The position numbers and the translations under genes were made by a program. 64,000 nt of DNA, taken from Flavobacterium sp. DG2-3. Lineage in GTDB: Bacteria; Bacteroidota; Bacteroidia; Flavobacteriales; Flavobacteriaceae. Shown here in pieces: positions 28,954-39,916 of the stretch. The stretch covers positions 124,001 to 188,000 of the forward strand of contig NZ_JAVAMB010000009.1 in NCBI RefSeq assembly GCF_030730925.1, given 5' to 3'. The notes under the pieces are model-generated. The model ran no database searches, was not told the origin of the DNA, and saw only the letters and a program-made list of their open reading frames with translations. Each line of letters opens with the position of its first letter. Within the stretch, counting starts at the first letter, position 1.

Positions 28954-31900
28954 ATGAAAAATATATTATTTGTACTGTTGCTATTCTCTACAGCACTTTT
29001 TGCACAGCAAAATGACAAAAAATGGAAAAAAGTAAATGCTCTTGAAAGTGAAGGCAAAATAAAATCGGCAAACGAAGCTGTTGCTAAGATTTATAAAAAA
29101 GCAGTTTCAAAAAAAGACGAAGTACAAATGATAAAATCTTTTTTTTATCAATCAAAATATCTTCAAGTTCTTGACGAAAATTCGAAAACTAAAATTATAG
29201 CGAATCTAAAAAAAGATATTTCCCGCGTTTCGATTCCGTCACAAGCCATCTTAAATCTGATTTATGCGAAATGTCTCGATCATTATTCTAACTACGAAGA
29301 AGCTTATATTACTGTAGATAGCGCCGCTGCAATGGTCGATAGTGCAGCCGCCACAATAGACACTGCAGCTGTTGACGGGATTGCTGTTGTTGACACGACA
29401 ACTGTTGTAGTTGATACGTCTGAAGATGCAGAAGCAAGTATTGAATTTACTTCAGAAAAAGAAGTGATCGCTGTTTTGAATAAAACACTAGAAAATGAAG
29501 CCATTCTTAAAACGACACCTTTAACCAATTATCAGGATATTTTCGAGTTTCTGACTTTGGAAAAAATCAAAAACGAAAACTTGTATGACTATTTACTAAA
29601 GGAAAATATTGACTTTTTTACCTCAAAAATACATAGATGGGAAATCGACAATAGCCAAATTGACAAGCAAGCGAGTACATTATTAGGAAGCACCGATGCG
29701 TTTTTAAAGCTGGATTTGAGCTTTATAGCCGAAGAAAATTTCAGAAAGGTTTTGGCACTTTACCAAAAAGCAGAATTAAATAATCCATCATTAGAAAATC
29801 GTTTTAATCGCATTGATTACATCAGTGGCTTTTTGACTGATTCAAAAGACGATTTAATGAATGTGCTAAATGAATTGGAACAAAAATCTAACGATACACT
29901 ATTAACTCAAAAAATCTTATTCAAAAAAGCGACAATCTTACACGAACAGGCTTCAAAAGAATTACATCCGACTTATAACATTGATGCTTTAAAAATATTA
30001 GACCAAATTGAAAAACTGGACAATCAATCGAACACAGCCAAAAAAGCGCAGCAAGCAAAAAGCGAAGTTGTATGGAAAACGATGCAGGTTCAGATGGAAA
30101 AATATACTTATAGTAATGAAAACACCAGAGCTTTTATTACTTATAAAAACTTAAATCGCCTAAACATTTCTTTTTACAAAATAGATTCTAAAAAATTAAA
30201 CGAAATAAGAAGCGCAAGATATAAAGCGGACAGTCTATCAACTGCATTTATAAAAAGTAAAACTAAAATCGCGTCAAAAGAATATGAGTTTCAAAACAAA
30301 AATGACTTTTTTGAATATACTACCGAGGTTCTTTTACCAAAATTAGAAACTGGAATCTACTTAGCTTATTTTGAAAGTGATTCTGAAGTAGACGGACAAA
30401 AGGCATTTGCTTTTGAAACTATTACGGTTTCAAATCTCAGTGTATTGGCTTTTCAGGAAAATGGCAAACAAAACTTTCAGGTTCTGGATCGAAAAACAGG
30501 AAAACCTTTAGAAAATGTTAGTATAAAAACAAAAAATTATACTTTAAAAACAGATTCAAACGGTTTAGCTACTTACTTTGGTACTAACAATTACAGATAT
30601 AGCGATAAAACCGAATTTTCATTACAAAATGACACCATCATTCCAGAAGAAAATTATGTTAGATATGCCGAACAATACAAAAAAGACGAGGATAAAACTT
30701 TAAACGGAAAAGTTGAATTCTATCTGGATCGCGCCATTTATCGTCCGGGTCAAACGGTTTATTATAAAGGTATTGCCTTTCAAAAACAAAATAACAAAAC
30801 AAGTATCGTTGCTCAAACTTCTTTCAAAATTACCGTTAGAGATTCTAATTATCAAAAAATCAAAGAATTTGATGTTACTACAAATGAATTTGGTTCCTTT
30901 TCTGGCGAATTTACTTTACCAAAAAATGGCTTAACCGGCTATTTTGAAATTGAAGCTGAGCAACCCGAAAATATAACCAAAGGAAACTCGTTTTTTTGGG
31001 ATAATGTAACAATGGAAAACTCAATAACAAATTTTAGCGTTGAAGAATACAAACGTCCAAAATTTAAAGTAGATTTTGATGCTAAAAAAGAAAATTATCA
31101 AGTAAATCAATCTGTCAAAATAAAAGGAACAGCCAAAGCATTTGCAGGAAGCAACATTTCTGATGCTAAAGTTACGTATACGGTTACTCGTTATTTAAGT
31201 TATTTTAGAAATTATTACGGTCAGGAACAAAATGAAATTATTGCCACAGGAGAAACCACTACTGATGCTTCTGGAAAATTTGTAATTGATTTTATTGCAC
31301 AGCCTTCAAAAAATGCAGTAAAAGAACAATTGCCTGTTTTTAATTATAGAATTAATGCAAATATTACTGACATTAACGGCGAAACACATTCTTCTGAAAC
31401 TATAATAAAAGTAGGCTATCATGATTTGATTCTTAATGCTGCTGTACCCAATAGCATTAATACAAAAAATAAAAACAAAATCACGCTTACGAGTACCAAT
31501 TTGAACGGCGAATTTGTTGCGAAAAAAGGAGAAATTAAATTGTATTTTATGAACCCTTTTAAGAATAAATTCAAAAATCCAATCTTTGAAAAACCAGAAA
31601 TCGAAACAATTTCAGCATCTGAATTTGAACGACTATTTCCTTATGAACAAAGGCAAAATGAGTTTGCAGAAAAAACAAATGAAGTACTAGTCTTTTCTAA
31701 AAAAGTTGATACTGAAAAAGAAAAAACTCTAGCACTTGACTTTATTTCAAATTACAAATCAGGAAACTATAAAATTGTTTTTTCTTCAAAAGATTCATTC
31801 GATAATGCGATAGAATCAGTTTCCGTTTTTCAAATTAAACAAAGTAAAGACAAATTTGATCCTGGAAAATTATTTACTGCAACACAAATCAATGCCGATC

Positions 31901-34900
31901 CTAAAAAAGATGGTTTTATAGAAGTGCAATTATCTTCTGTAATTCCAGAGCTTTATATTATGGCAAACGGTAATTACGAAAACAAAAGGTACTTTGAAAA
32001 CACGTATCATTTAGAAAATAACCAGATAACAATCAAAATTCCGTTACAGAAAGATTTTGAAAAATCGGTTCGTTTAGGCTTTGAAAGTGTTTTTGAAAAT
32101 GAAATTTTTGTAGACGAAATAGAAAGCACTTTAAAATCTGACGAATCTAAACTAGAATTATTGGTAGAAAGTTTTAGAAATAAAATTGAACCTGGAAGCA
32201 ATGAAAAATGGTCATTTAAACTAAAAAACACTAATGCAAAAGCTGAAGCAGAAGTATTGGCGTCGATGTACGACAGCTCTTTAGATCAATTTACTCAAAA
32301 AGACTGGCAAAACTTAATTATAGACAGATACCGTTACAATACTGCAAATTTTAGATCTGGAATAGGCTTTGAAAAAAGTTATACTTCCATAAAAAACTTA
32401 AATAAAATACAGCCAGAAATTAAATTTCGAGACGAAGAAACAAAATTAAACTGGTTCGGATTTGATTTTACTAATAGCACATATGGCTATGCTGCTGTAA
32501 CAATAATGGATCTAAAAGATAAAAAAGTGGGCAGTGAAATGATAAAAGGAGAGGCTCATGCGGTCATGGCTGCTAGCGCACCTCCACCAGCTGGAGCTCC
32601 AAATGAAGAAGTTCAGGAAGACAACGCTGTTTACAATTATTCATCTAGTGATAAAAAAGCTAATTCAGTAAAATTTGTTAAACCAGTCATTAGAGGCTTA
32701 AGCTCAACCGTTGGCGGGACATCTATGTTGTTGTATGTCGTCGATGGAGAAATTTCATCAGAAAGTGCAGTAAACGCTATAAATCCAGCAGATATTCTTT
32801 CGGTTGATGTTTTAAAAGATGCTAAAGCAACTGCTCTTTACGGAGCAAAAGCTTCAAACGGAGTAATTATTATTACCACAAAAAAATCTCTTGAAGCTTT
32901 AACACAAGTAAAAGCTAGAAAAAACCTTTCTGAAACAGCTTTCTTTTATCCAAATTTAAAAACAGATTCTAAAGGAAAAATAAGTTTCAATTTTACTTCT
33001 CCAGAAGCTTTAACGGCTTGGAAACTTCGTTTGTTGGCGCATAACAAAGATGCTGTTTCGGGTTATTTGGAGAAAAGGGTTGTGACTCAAAAAGAATTGA
33101 TGGTTTTGCCAAATCTCCCTCGTTTCTTTAGAGAAAAAGATACGATTGTAATTAGTGCTAAAATCTCAAATGTAACCGCTGAAGCGAAAACCGGAATTGC
33201 AAGTCTACAGTTTTTTGATGCTGTAACAATGCAACCAATTGATGCGAAAATGCTTAACGCAAAAAACATTAAAAACTTTACGATCTCAGCTTACGGGAAT
33301 ACAACTGCAAATTGGAAAATTGCAATTCCGGAAGGATTGCAAGGCATTCAATATAAAATAGTCGCCAAAGCTGGTAATTTCTCAGATGGAGAAGAAAGCA
33401 TTCTTCCAGTTTTAACCAATAATATGCTAGTTACTGAAAGCATTCCGATTTGGGTTCGTGAGAATTCAACGAAAGAATATACGTTTGAGAATTTAAAAAA
33501 CAATAATTCGACAACTTTAAGAACCCATCAGTTTACATTAGAATATACTTCAAATCCAACTTGGATTACGATTCAGTCGTTGCCGTATTTAATGGAATAC
33601 GAACACGAATGTGCCGAACAAACTTTTGCTCGTTATTACGCCAATGCGGTGGCTTCTGAAATCATTTCAAGTAATCCGAAGATTGCAACTGTTTTTGAAA
33701 ATTGGAGAAAAAATGGAAAACCAATTTCTAAACTGGAAGAAAATGAAGAATTAAAATCATTGATTCTTGCCGAAACGCCTTGGTTAAAAGATGCTCAAAG
33801 CGAAGACGAAAAGAAAAAGAATCTAGAACTATTATTTGATTTAGATAAAATGAAAACTTCTCAGGAAGCAGCTTTCGAAAAATTAAAACAAAAGCAAAAA
33901 GCCTCTGGCGGATTTACGTGGTTTGGCGGAGATTATGAAAGTGAGTATATCACAAGACATATTTTAGCAGGTTTAGGTCATTTAGAAAAACTAAGTAAAA
34001 CCAACACGGCAAAAATCGACGAAATTGCCAAAACTGGAATTCCGTTCTTAGATGACAAATTTTTAGAATATCATAAAACAAGAACAAAAAACTTAAAAAC
34101 AGCCGATAAATTAATTTGGATTAATCCGTATTCTGATTTGCATTATTTGTATACCAGAAGTTTTTATTTAAATAAATATCCGTTGTCTGATACTTTGAAA
34201 AAAGCTACAAAAGTATATTTGGAAATCGCTAAAAAAGATTGGCTGAATTATTCGATTTATGAAAAAGGTCTAGCGGCTTTGACCTTGAATCGTTTTGGAG
34301 AAAAAGAAAGCGCTAAAAAAATCATCGAAAGTTTAAAAGAAACTTCATCCAATAATGAAGATTGGGGAATGTATTGGATTGCCAACAAATCGGGTTGGTA
34401 TTGGTATCAGGCGCCGATAGAAACTCAGGCTTTATTAATTGAGGCTTTCGCCGAAATAAGCAATGACAAAAAATCTGTTGACGCAATGAAAGTCTGGCTA
34501 TTAAAAAACAAACAAACCAAAAATTGGCCAACAACCAAATCTACAACCGAAGCTATTTATGCTTTATTGATGCAAGGAACTGATTGGCTTTCGGTAAAAG
34601 ACAATACGGTTATAAAATTGGGGGACGAAAAAATCATCACCAAAAAACTAGCCGAAAACGAAAAAGAAGCCGAAACAGGTTACATCAAACTTAACTGGAA
34701 AGCTGATGAAGTAAAAAAAGAAATGGCTTCAATAAGCGTTCAAAACAAATCGAAAGTTCCAGGCTTTGGAGGCATTTATTGGCAGTATTTTGAAGATTTA
34801 GATAAAATTAAAACGAACAAAGGAGCTGTTTTATCTGTTTCGAAAGAATTGTATCTGAAGAAAAACTCTTTAAAAGGAAATGAATTAGAAAGAATAACAT

Positions 34901-35247
34901 CTAAAAACCCATTAAAAACTGGAGATTTAGTAACCGTGAGATTGGTTATTTCTTCTAAAGAAGATGTAGAATATATTCATTTAAAAGATATGCGAGCTTC
35001 TTGTTTTGAACCTGTAAATGTACTTTCTGAATATCAATACAAAGATCGTTTAGGATATTATATAAGCACAAAAGATGCCGCGACACATTTCTTCTTTGAT
35101 CAAATTAACAAAGGGACTTATGTTTTAGAATATGATATAAGAGTAAATAACAGTGGCGAATTTTCTAACGGAGTTACAACAATTGAAAGTATGTATGCGC
35201 CTGAATTTACAAGTCACACAAAAGGAATTCGAGTGAAGGTAAATTGA
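28954..35247 (+). CDS. Alpha-2-macroglobulin-family protein with a SusC plug-like insert
   Basis: A very large (2097-residue) exported protein. It has a signal peptide (1-18, ending LFAQQ), a low-complexity segment with VDSAAA-type repeats (about 118-158), MG-type beta domains including MG2 with [17 protein letters not shown] (about 590-606) and the A2M domain starting [17 protein letters not shown] (about 1321-1337). The thioester motif CAEQ is at 1553-1556, followed by the alpha-alpha toroid ([16 protein letters not shown]). Just before the A2M domain, where bait regions lie, residues 1243-1313 look like the end of a SusC plug ([11 protein letters not shown] ... [20 protein letters not shown]). 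It probably traps proteases in the periplasm or at the outer membrane. Confidence 0.88.
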   Translation: MKNILFVLLLFSTALFAQQNDKKWKKVNALESEGKIKSANEAVAKIYKKAVSKKDEVQMIKSFFYQSKYLQVLDENSKTKIIANLKKDISRVSIPSQAILNLIYAKCLDHYSNYEEAYITVDSAAAMVDSAAATIDTAAVDGIAVVDTTTVVVDTSEDAEASIEFTSEKEVIAVLNKTLENEAILKTTPLTNYQDIFEFLTLEKIKNENLYDYLLKENIDFFTSKIHRWEIDNSQIDKQASTLLGSTDAFLKLDLSFIAEENFRKVLALYQKAELNNPSLENRFNRIDYISGFLTDSKDDLMNVLNELEQKSNDTLLTQKILFKKATILHEQASKELHPTYNIDALKILDQIEKLDNQSNTAKKAQQAKSEVVWKTMQVQMEKYTYSNENTRAFITYKNLNRLNISFYKIDSKKLNEIRSARYKADSLSTAFIKSKTKIASKEYEFQNKNDFFEYTTEVLLPKLETGIYLAYFESDSEVDGQKAFAFETITVSNLSVLAFQENGKQNFQVLDRKTGKPLENVSIKTKNYTLKTDSNGLATYFGTNNYRYSDKTEFSLQNDTIIPEENYVRYAEQYKKDEDKTLNGKVEFYLDRAIYRPGQTVYYKGIAFQKQNNKTSIVAQTSFKITVRDSNYQKIKEFDVTTNEFGSFSGEFTLPKNGLTGYFEIEAEQPENITKGNSFFWDNVTMENSITNFSVEEYKRPKFKVDFDAKKENYQVNQSVKIKGTAKAFAGSNISDAKVTYTVTRYLSYFRNYYGQEQNEIIATGETTTDASGKFVIDFIAQPSKNAVKEQLPVFNYRINANITDINGETHSSETIIKVGYHDLILNAAVPNSINTKNKNKITLTSTNLNGEFVAKKGEIKLYFMNPFKNKFKNPIFEKPEIETISASEFERLFPYEQRQNEFAEKTNEVLVFSKKVDTEKEKTLALDFISNYKSGNYKIVFSSKDSFDNAIESVSVFQIKQSKDKFDPGKLFTATQINADPKKDGFIEVQLSSVIPELYIMANGNYENKRYFENTYHLENNQITIKIPLQKDFEKSVRLGFESVFENEIFVDEIESTLKSDESKLELLVESFRNKIEPGSNEKWSFKLKNTNAKAEAEVLASMYDSSLDQFTQKDWQNLIIDRYRYNTANFRSGIGFEKSYTSIKNLNKIQPEIKFRDEETKLNWFGFDFTNSTYGYAAVTIMDLKDKKVGSEMIKGEAHAVMAASAPPPAGAPNEEVQEDNAVYNYSSSDKKANSVKFVKPVIRGLSSTVGGTSMLLYVVDGEISSESAVNAINPADILSVDVLKDAKATALYGAKASNGVIIITTKKSLEALTQVKARKNLSETAFFYPNLKTDSKGKISFNFTSPEALTAWKLRLLAHNKDAVSGYLEKRVVTQKELMVLPNLPRFFREKDTIVISAKISNVTAEAKTGIASLQFFDAVTMQPIDAKMLNAKNIKNFTISAYGNTTANWKIAIPEGLQGIQYKIVAKAGNFSDGEESILPVLTNNMLVTESIPIWVRENSTKEYTFENLKNNNSTTLRTHQFTLEYTSNPTWITIQSLPYLMEYEHECAEQTFARYYANAVASEIISSNPKIATVFENWRKNGKPISKLEENEELKSLILAETPWLKDAQSEDEKKKNLELLFDLDKMKTSQEAAFEKLKQKQKASGGFTWFGGDYESEYITRHILAGLGHLEKLSKTNTAKIDEIAKTGIPFLDDKFLEYHKTRTKNLKTADKLIWINPYSDLHYLYTRSFYLNKYPLSDTLKKATKVYLEIAKKDWLNYSIYEKGLAALTLNRFGEKESAKKIIESLKETSSNNEDWGMYWIANKSGWYWYQAPIETQALLIEAFAEISNDKKSVDAMKVWLLKNKQTKNWPTTKSTTEAIYALLMQGTDWLSVKDNTVIKLGDEKIITKKLAENEKEAETGYIKLNWKADEVKKEMASISVQNKSKVPGFGGIYWQYFEDLDKIKTNKGAVLSVSKELYLKKNSLKGNELERITSKNPLKTGDLVTVRLVISSKEDVEYIHLKDMRASCFEPVNVLSEYQYKDRLGYYISTKDAATHFFFDQINKGTYVLEYDIRVNNSGEFSNGVTTIESMYAPEFTSHTKGIRVKVN

Positions 35248-35381
35248 TAATAAATTCCAAACCAAAAACTCCAAATTCCAAATAGGAATAGATCTGTTTT
35301 TTTGTCAGGCTGAGCGGAGTCGAAGCCTCAGCGTAATGGGCTTCGACTCCGCTCAGCCTGACATACGCTTTAAAACGTAAA

Positions 35382-35414
35382 AAGCCCGACAGGCTTTAAA
35401 AACCTGTCGGGCTT
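35382..35414. repeat. CCCGACAGG hairpin, copy 1
   Basis: AAGCCCGACAGG pairs with CCTGTCGGGCTT (12 bp, 9-base loop). It resembles a bidirectional terminator, but it is part of a repeated block, so its primary nature may be that of a mobile repeat. Confidence 0.8.
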
Positions 35415-35644
35415 GTATATATAAGCTAACGACCATTATTCATTCCGTAGGAATGTCTCATCGGTTGAACAAAATTTGAATTGTGATTTTACGTTCCGTA
35501 GGAACGTTTGATTAATTGCATTTCATTTCCGTAAAACAGGTGTCCCTACAGGCACAAAACATCCAATAATATTCTTTTTCTACCGATGAGATATTCCTAC
35601 GGAATATAAAATCGCTCACACTGTGATACGTTTTAAAACGCAAA

Positions 35645-35675
35645 AAACCCGACAGGTTTAAAACCTGTCGGGTTT
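35645..35675. repeat. CCCGACAGG hairpin, copy 2; likely terminator of the S46 gene
   Basis: AAACCCGACAGGTTT is followed after one base by its reverse complement. Compared with copy 1, the outer pairs changed together (GCCCG/CGGGC against ACCCG/CGGGT), keeping the stem. It lies about 57 bases beyond the S46 stop codon on the minus strand. Confidence 0.8.
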
Positions 35676-35731
35676 GTATATAAAAGCTAACGACCGTTAT
35701 TCATTCCGTAGGAATGCTTCGGCGGTAGATA

Positions 35732-37876
35732 TTATTTTGTAATCGTCAATTCGTCGATAATGTTTTTAGCACCAGCGTATTTGTCGATAATCCAAAGTAC
35801 ATAACGAATATCTACGTTGATTGTTCTTTGTAAATTAGAATCGAAAATTACGTCTCCGGCCATTGCTTCGATGTTTCCGTCAAAAGCAATACCGATTAAT
35901 TCTCCTTTTCCGTTCAAAACTGGTGAACCAGAGTTTCCTCCTGTAATATCATTATCAGTCAAGAAGTTTACTGGCATATAGCCTGCTTTGTCAGCATACT
36001 GACCGTAATCTTTTTTCTTGTTCAATTCTAACAAACGAGATGGTAAATCAAACTCAGCATCACCTGCTTTGTATTTTTTCACCATACTCTCCATTGTAGT
36101 ATAGTTGTTGATTTTTGCATCGTTACGAGGATCTGCAGGTAAAGCGCGAACTTTTCCGTAAGTCAACCTCAACGTAGAGTTTGCATCTGGATATTTAATT
36201 GCGTTTAGTTTCGATTCTCTTAAGCCTTCAACCAATTTGCGGTAAGCAGTTGCAAAACCATCATCAGCTTTTGCTTGGTCATCTGTTTTAGCGCGGTATT
36301 TTGTCAATAAATCATTAGAAATAATATACAACGGATCGTGTACAATTGCCAATGGTTTTGGATCTGCTAAGAATGCTAATACTTTTTCTTTATTTGTAAA
36401 ATAACTAATCTCCGTTGCTTTTGCTACATCTGCAGTAAAATCACCATTATTAGCTGTTTTCATTTTTGCGATTTCTGGAGCAAGTCCGTACTCAGCACCT
36501 TTAGAAGCGTATAAATTTAATTGCGCCGCTAAAATATCTTTTTCTAATGGAGCATAAAATTCACCATAAATGCTTTCAACCATCGCATTGATTTTAGGAA
36601 GCATTTCTGCTTTCTTAGCATCATTTTCTTTGTAGTAAGCAATTAATGCATTTCCTAAATTAGCCGGTCCAGTTGCATAACTAGAAGTACGTAAAAGCTG
36701 CATCAAATAATTATCGTGGCGTGCTTTTAAGTTTGTTTCTCTATAATAATCGTTAATTGTCGGAATTACATTTTCATATTTCTCTTTGTTTGCAGGTTTG
36801 CTTGCCCACTCGTAGAATTTATCTTCTTGTTCTGCTTTAGTATCAACAGTTCCTGCTTTTGTTAAAGCATCGATCATTCCTTGACGGTTTTTCCAGTAGT
36901 TTGCAGTCGAAGCATATTTAGAAGCGTACTGTAAACGAACAGTTGCATCTTTATCCATATACTTTTTCATTACATCCATTCCTGTTTTTGCACCTTCAAC
37001 CCATGCAGGATAAGCATATTTAATATTTTGCTCAATTCCTCCAGCTGGCATCCAACGGTTTGTTCTTCCTGGATAACCTAAGATCATAGCAAAATCATTT
37101 TCTTTAACTCCTTTTAAACTTACAGGTAAATAGTGTTTTGGTTTTAAAGGCACGTTGTCTTTAGAATAAGTTGCAGGATTTCCGTCTTTGTCAGCATAAA
37201 CTCTAAACATAGAGAAATCTCCTGTTTGACGAGGCCACTCCCAGTTGTCTGTATCTCCACCAAATTTACCAACACTTTCTGGCGGTGTTCCAACTAAACG
37301 AACATCTGTGTAATCTTGGTAAACAAAATAGTAATATTCATTTCCTTGAAAGAAAGGACGAACAGAAACTGTATATTTTCCGTTTTCGCTATTTTCTTTT
37401 TCAATCAAAGCGATTTCTTGCTGAATGATTTTGTTTCTTTCAGTTTCAGTCATAGTATCGTTTACTTTAGACAAGATTCTTTTCGAAACATCATCCATAC
37501 GCACAAAGAAACGAACGTATAAAGATTTTGGTTTCATTTCGGCACTTTTATCTTTTGCCCAAAAACCATCTTTTAAATAGTTTTGTTCTGCAGACGAAAG
37601 TTCAGCAATTGCATTATAACCACAGTGGTGATTTGTTAAAACCAAACCGCTGTTAGAAACGATTTCTGCAGTACAGCCACCGTTGAATTGTACAATTGCA
37701 TCTTTCAAACTGTGATGATTAATACTGTAAATTTCTTCGGCTGTCAACTGCAAGCCCATTTTCTCCATATCTCTATGGTTCAATCTTTCGATAAACATCA
37801 AAAACCACATTCCTTCATCAGCTCTCATTGGGAAAGCCATAAGGCACATGGTCAAGAATAAAATTACTTTTTTCAT
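35732..37876 (-). CDS. S46-family dipeptidyl-peptidase (DPP7-like)
   Basis: Secreted or periplasmic serine exopeptidase, 714 residues, that releases dipeptides from the N-terminus of oligopeptides. It has a signal peptide (1-19, ending MRA) then DEGMWFLMFIERLN. The catalytic His is in LTNHHCGYNAI (His84) and the catalytic Ser in GGNSGSPVLNG (Ser649). The residue 18 after the Ser is Gly667 (in AFDGNIEA). In characterised members this position is Gly in DPP7, which prefers hydrophobic P1 residues, and Arg in DPP11, which is Asp/Glu specific, so DPP7-type specificity is likely. It is monocistronic. Confidence 0.9.
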   Translation of the reverse strand: MKKVILFLTMCLMAFPMRADEGMWFLMFIERLNHRDMEKMGLQLTAEEIYSINHHSLKDAIVQFNGGCTAEIVSNSGLVLTNHHCGYNAIAELSSAEQNYLKDGFWAKDKSAEMKPKSLYVRFFVRMDDVSKRILSKVNDTMTETERNKIIQQEIALIEKENSENGKYTVSVRPFFQGNEYYYFVYQDYTDVRLVGTPPESVGKFGGDTDNWEWPRQTGDFSMFRVYADKDGNPATYSKDNVPLKPKHYLPVSLKGVKENDFAMILGYPGRTNRWMPAGGIEQNIKYAYPAWVEGAKTGMDVMKKYMDKDATVRLQYASKYASTANYWKNRQGMIDALTKAGTVDTKAEQEDKFYEWASKPANKEKYENVIPTINDYYRETNLKARHDNYLMQLLRTSSYATGPANLGNALIAYYKENDAKKAEMLPKINAMVESIYGEFYAPLEKDILAAQLNLYASKGAEYGLAPEIAKMKTANNGDFTADVAKATEISYFTNKEKVLAFLADPKPLAIVHDPLYIISNDLLTKYRAKTDDQAKADDGFATAYRKLVEGLRESKLNAIKYPDANSTLRLTYGKVRALPADPRNDAKINNYTTMESMVKKYKAGDAEFDLPSRLLELNKKKDYGQYADKAGYMPVNFLTDNDITGGNSGSPVLNGKGELIGIAFDGNIEAMAGDVIFDSNLQRTINVDIRYVLWIIDKYAGAKNIIDELTITK

Positions 37877-38184
37877 GTTATTTTGTTTAAGTGATGCGAA
37901 TATAAGCCATTTTCACAATAAAAATAAATTTAAAGGTTCAAAACAAAATTTATTAAGGCTATTTGTTTCCAATTTTACGAAATTCACAATTTTTGCAAGT
38001 CAACAATTTAACTTAATTTTTAGAGTAAAAGTGTAAATTAAAGATTAAAAATCAGCATAAATTATAAAAGATTCATTAAACGCAATCATTATTTGTAAAA
38101 ATTAAGCTTCAAAGTAAAAATAATAATTTAAAATATTTCTTACAAATATTATTCTTCTAAATTTGTAATTGTATTTAAACATAA
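37877..38184. other. Divergent spacer between the S46 peptidase and a barrel protein
   Basis: Very AT-rich, with no gene-like frame. It holds TATATTCG on the minus strand (37904-37897), a one-mismatch -7 box for the peptidase, and the -7 box of the barrel gene at 38158-38165. Confidence 0.5.
38158..38165 (+). promoter_or_regulatory. -7 box of the barrel gene
   Basis: TAAATTTG matches TAnnTTTG. A TTTC at 38136-38139, 18 bases upstream, may serve as a poor -33 element. The start codon is 19 bases downstream. Confidence 0.55.
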
Positions 38185-38718
38185 ATGAAAATGAAAAAAT
38201 TATTATTTGCATTACTTTTTGCTACAACAATTGCAAGTGCACAAAAAGGCTCCATTTTATTAGGTGGGAATGTTGGTTTTTCTTCAGAAAAGATTGGGGA
38301 TTCTAAATTAGAGAATTTTGAATTCTCTCCGAAAGTCGGATATCAATTTGCAGAAAAATGGACGTTGGGAGTTGAAGGTTCTGTTATGAATGTTAAAAAG
38401 CCTGGAGAAGACTCTACAGAAAAATACAAAATTGGTGGCTTTTTACGTTATTCTACGCCACTTTCGGACTTGTTTTCTATCTATGCAGATTTAGGAGCTG
38501 GCTACCAAAGCACCTCTTTAAACGACGCCAAAGGAATGTACGCCAATTTAACTCCAGCTTTATTCATTAATATGAAAAACGGATTTGGATTGAATTTTTC
38601 TATTGGAGGAATTAATTATGATAACCTAGATGGAAAAAATGATCCGAGACAAGAACGCCTTGGTTTCGATTTTGGAAAAACCTTCAAAATTGGTGTTTCT
38701 AAAAACTTTGGTTTGTAA
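38185..38718 (+). CDS. Small outer-membrane beta-barrel protein (OMP_b-brl type)
   Basis: A 177-residue exported protein with a signal peptide ending TIASAQK. The rest is eight-strand-barrel-like: GSILLGGNVGFSSEKIGDSK, FSPKVGYQFAEKWTLGVEGS, YADLGAGYQSTSL and the C-terminal strand KIGVSKNFGL. No enzymatic motif was seen. A second ATG two codons in (38191) is an equally good start. It is followed by a terminator and stands alone. Its function is unknown. Confidence 0.75.
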   Translation: MKMKKLLFALLFATTIASAQKGSILLGGNVGFSSEKIGDSKLENFEFSPKVGYQFAEKWTLGVEGSVMNVKKPGEDSTEKYKIGGFLRYSTPLSDLFSIYADLGAGYQSTSLNDAKGMYANLTPALFINMKNGFGLNFSIGGINYDNLDGKNDPRQERLGFDFGKTFKIGVSKNFGL

Positions 38719-38770
38719 TTCTTACTTAAAATTTTATAAAGGGCCCTTATTTTTTTGTTACAAAAGGAAA

Positions 38771-38802
38771 AACCCGGCAATTATACATTGTCGGGTTTTT
38801 AT
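38771..38802 (+). terminator. Terminator between the barrel gene and obgE
   Basis: AACCCGGCAA pairs with TTGTCGGGTT (10 bp, one G-U) and is followed by TTT; the A-run on the other side lets it work for obgE as well. Confidence 0.85.
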
Positions 38803-38816
38803 CTTATTTAAATAAT

Positions 38817-39818
38817 TTACTCATTAAGCATTTTCCAAAGCCTGTCTTTCAAATCTGTCAGACCTTGCTGGGCAACAGACGAAATAAACATATAAGGAAC
38901 ACCTTTAAAAGAAACATCTAATTCTGCTTTCAATTCTGCCTTCAATTCATCATCCAGCATATCGCATTTTGAAATAACAACAAGACGTTCTTTGTCTAGC
39001 ATTTCAGGATTATATTTAGTCAGCTCGTTAACTAAAATATCATATTCTGCTTTAATATCTGCTGTATCAACAGGAATCAAAAACAATAATGTTGAGTTAC
39101 GCTCAATATGGCGCAAGAAATAATGTCCTAAACCTTTTCCTTCTGCAGCACCTTCAATAATTCCAGGAATATCGGCAATTACGAAAGACTGAAAATCTCT
39201 GTATGCCACGATTCCTAAATTTGGCTTTAAAGTCGTAAACGGATAATCTGCAATTTTTGGTTTTGCCGAAGTTAAAACAGAAAGCAAAGTGGATTTTCCT
39301 GCATTGGGAAAACCTACCAAACCAACGTCTGCCAAAACTTTAAGTTCCAAAATTACATCCATTTCTAAACCTGGCAAACCTGGCTGTGCGTAACGAGGCG
39401 TTTGGTTTGTCGAACTTCTAAAATGCCAGTTTCCTAAACCTCCCTTTCCTCCTTTTGCCAGAATTCTTTTTTCTCCGTGTTCCGTAACTTCAAAAAGTGT
39501 CTCTCCAGTTTCTTTGTCTTTTACAACAGTCCCTAGTGGCACTTCAATGATTTTATCTTCACCGTCTGCTCCGGTACTTCTGTCAGAACCTCCATCTCCA
39601 CCGTGACCAGCTTTAATGTGACGCGCAAACTTTAAATGAAATAATGTCCAGAGTCCTTTATTTCCAACTAAATACACATGTCCTCCACGGCCACCGTCTC
39701 CACCGTCTGGACCTCCTTTTTCAATAAATTTCTCTCTATGTAAATGCGTAGATCCTTTTCCTCCTTTTCCGGAAGAAACATATATCTTAACGTAATCTAC
39801 AAAATTTCCTTCTGTCAT
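38817..39818 (-). CDS. obgE: GTPase Obg
   Basis: Ribosome-assembly and stress-linked GTPase. The Gly-rich Obg fold is at residues 1-158 ([51 protein letters not shown]). G-domain motifs are [12 protein letters not shown] (P-loop), [19 protein letters not shown] and SKCD. At 333 residues it has no long C-terminal extension. It is on the minus strand downstream of the CNNM gene with a 98-base gap. Confidence 0.95.
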   Translation of the reverse strand: MTEGNFVDYVKIYVSSGKGGKGSTHLHREKFIEKGGPDGGDGGRGGHVYLVGNKGLWTLFHLKFARHIKAGHGGDGGSDRSTGADGEDKIIEVPLGTVVKDKETGETLFEVTEHGEKRILAKGGKGGLGNWHFRSSTNQTPRYAQPGLPGLEMDVILELKVLADVGLVGFPNAGKSTLLSVLTSAKPKIADYPFTTLKPNLGIVAYRDFQSFVIADIPGIIEGAAEGKGLGHYFLRHIERNSTLLFLIPVDTADIKAEYDILVNELTKYNPEMLDKERLVVISKCDMLDDELKAELKAELDVSFKGVPYMFISSVAQQGLTDLKDRLWKMLNE

Positions 39819-39916
39819 TGTTTTTGTTTATGTATAGTTTCACGTTTAAAGTTTCTCGTTAGTTTAAGTCCTGCGAACTTGAAATTTGAAACATCAAACA
39901 TGAAACAAAATTCTCT

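Larger units (their letters stand above)
35248..35731. repeat. Cluster of REP-like inverted and direct repeats
   Basis: Non-coding. It contains a 25-bp perfect inverted repeat (35303-35327 and 35339-35363). Two copies of a block of about 90 bp follow (35363-35455 and 35626-35716), each made of a CCCGACAGG/CCTGTCGGG hairpin plus GCTAACGACC and ATTCCGTAGGAATG. Between them lies an inverted copy of the ATTCCGTAGGAAT-x-TCTCATCGGT unit (35442-35465 against 35582-35605). A further palindrome, ACGTTCCGTAGGAACGT, is at 35491-35507. Confidence 0.9.

Noticed and set aside
35281..35716. CRISPR-like array
   Set aside because: The repeats are palindromic and few, with unequal spacing and no cas genes; they fit REP-like elements.
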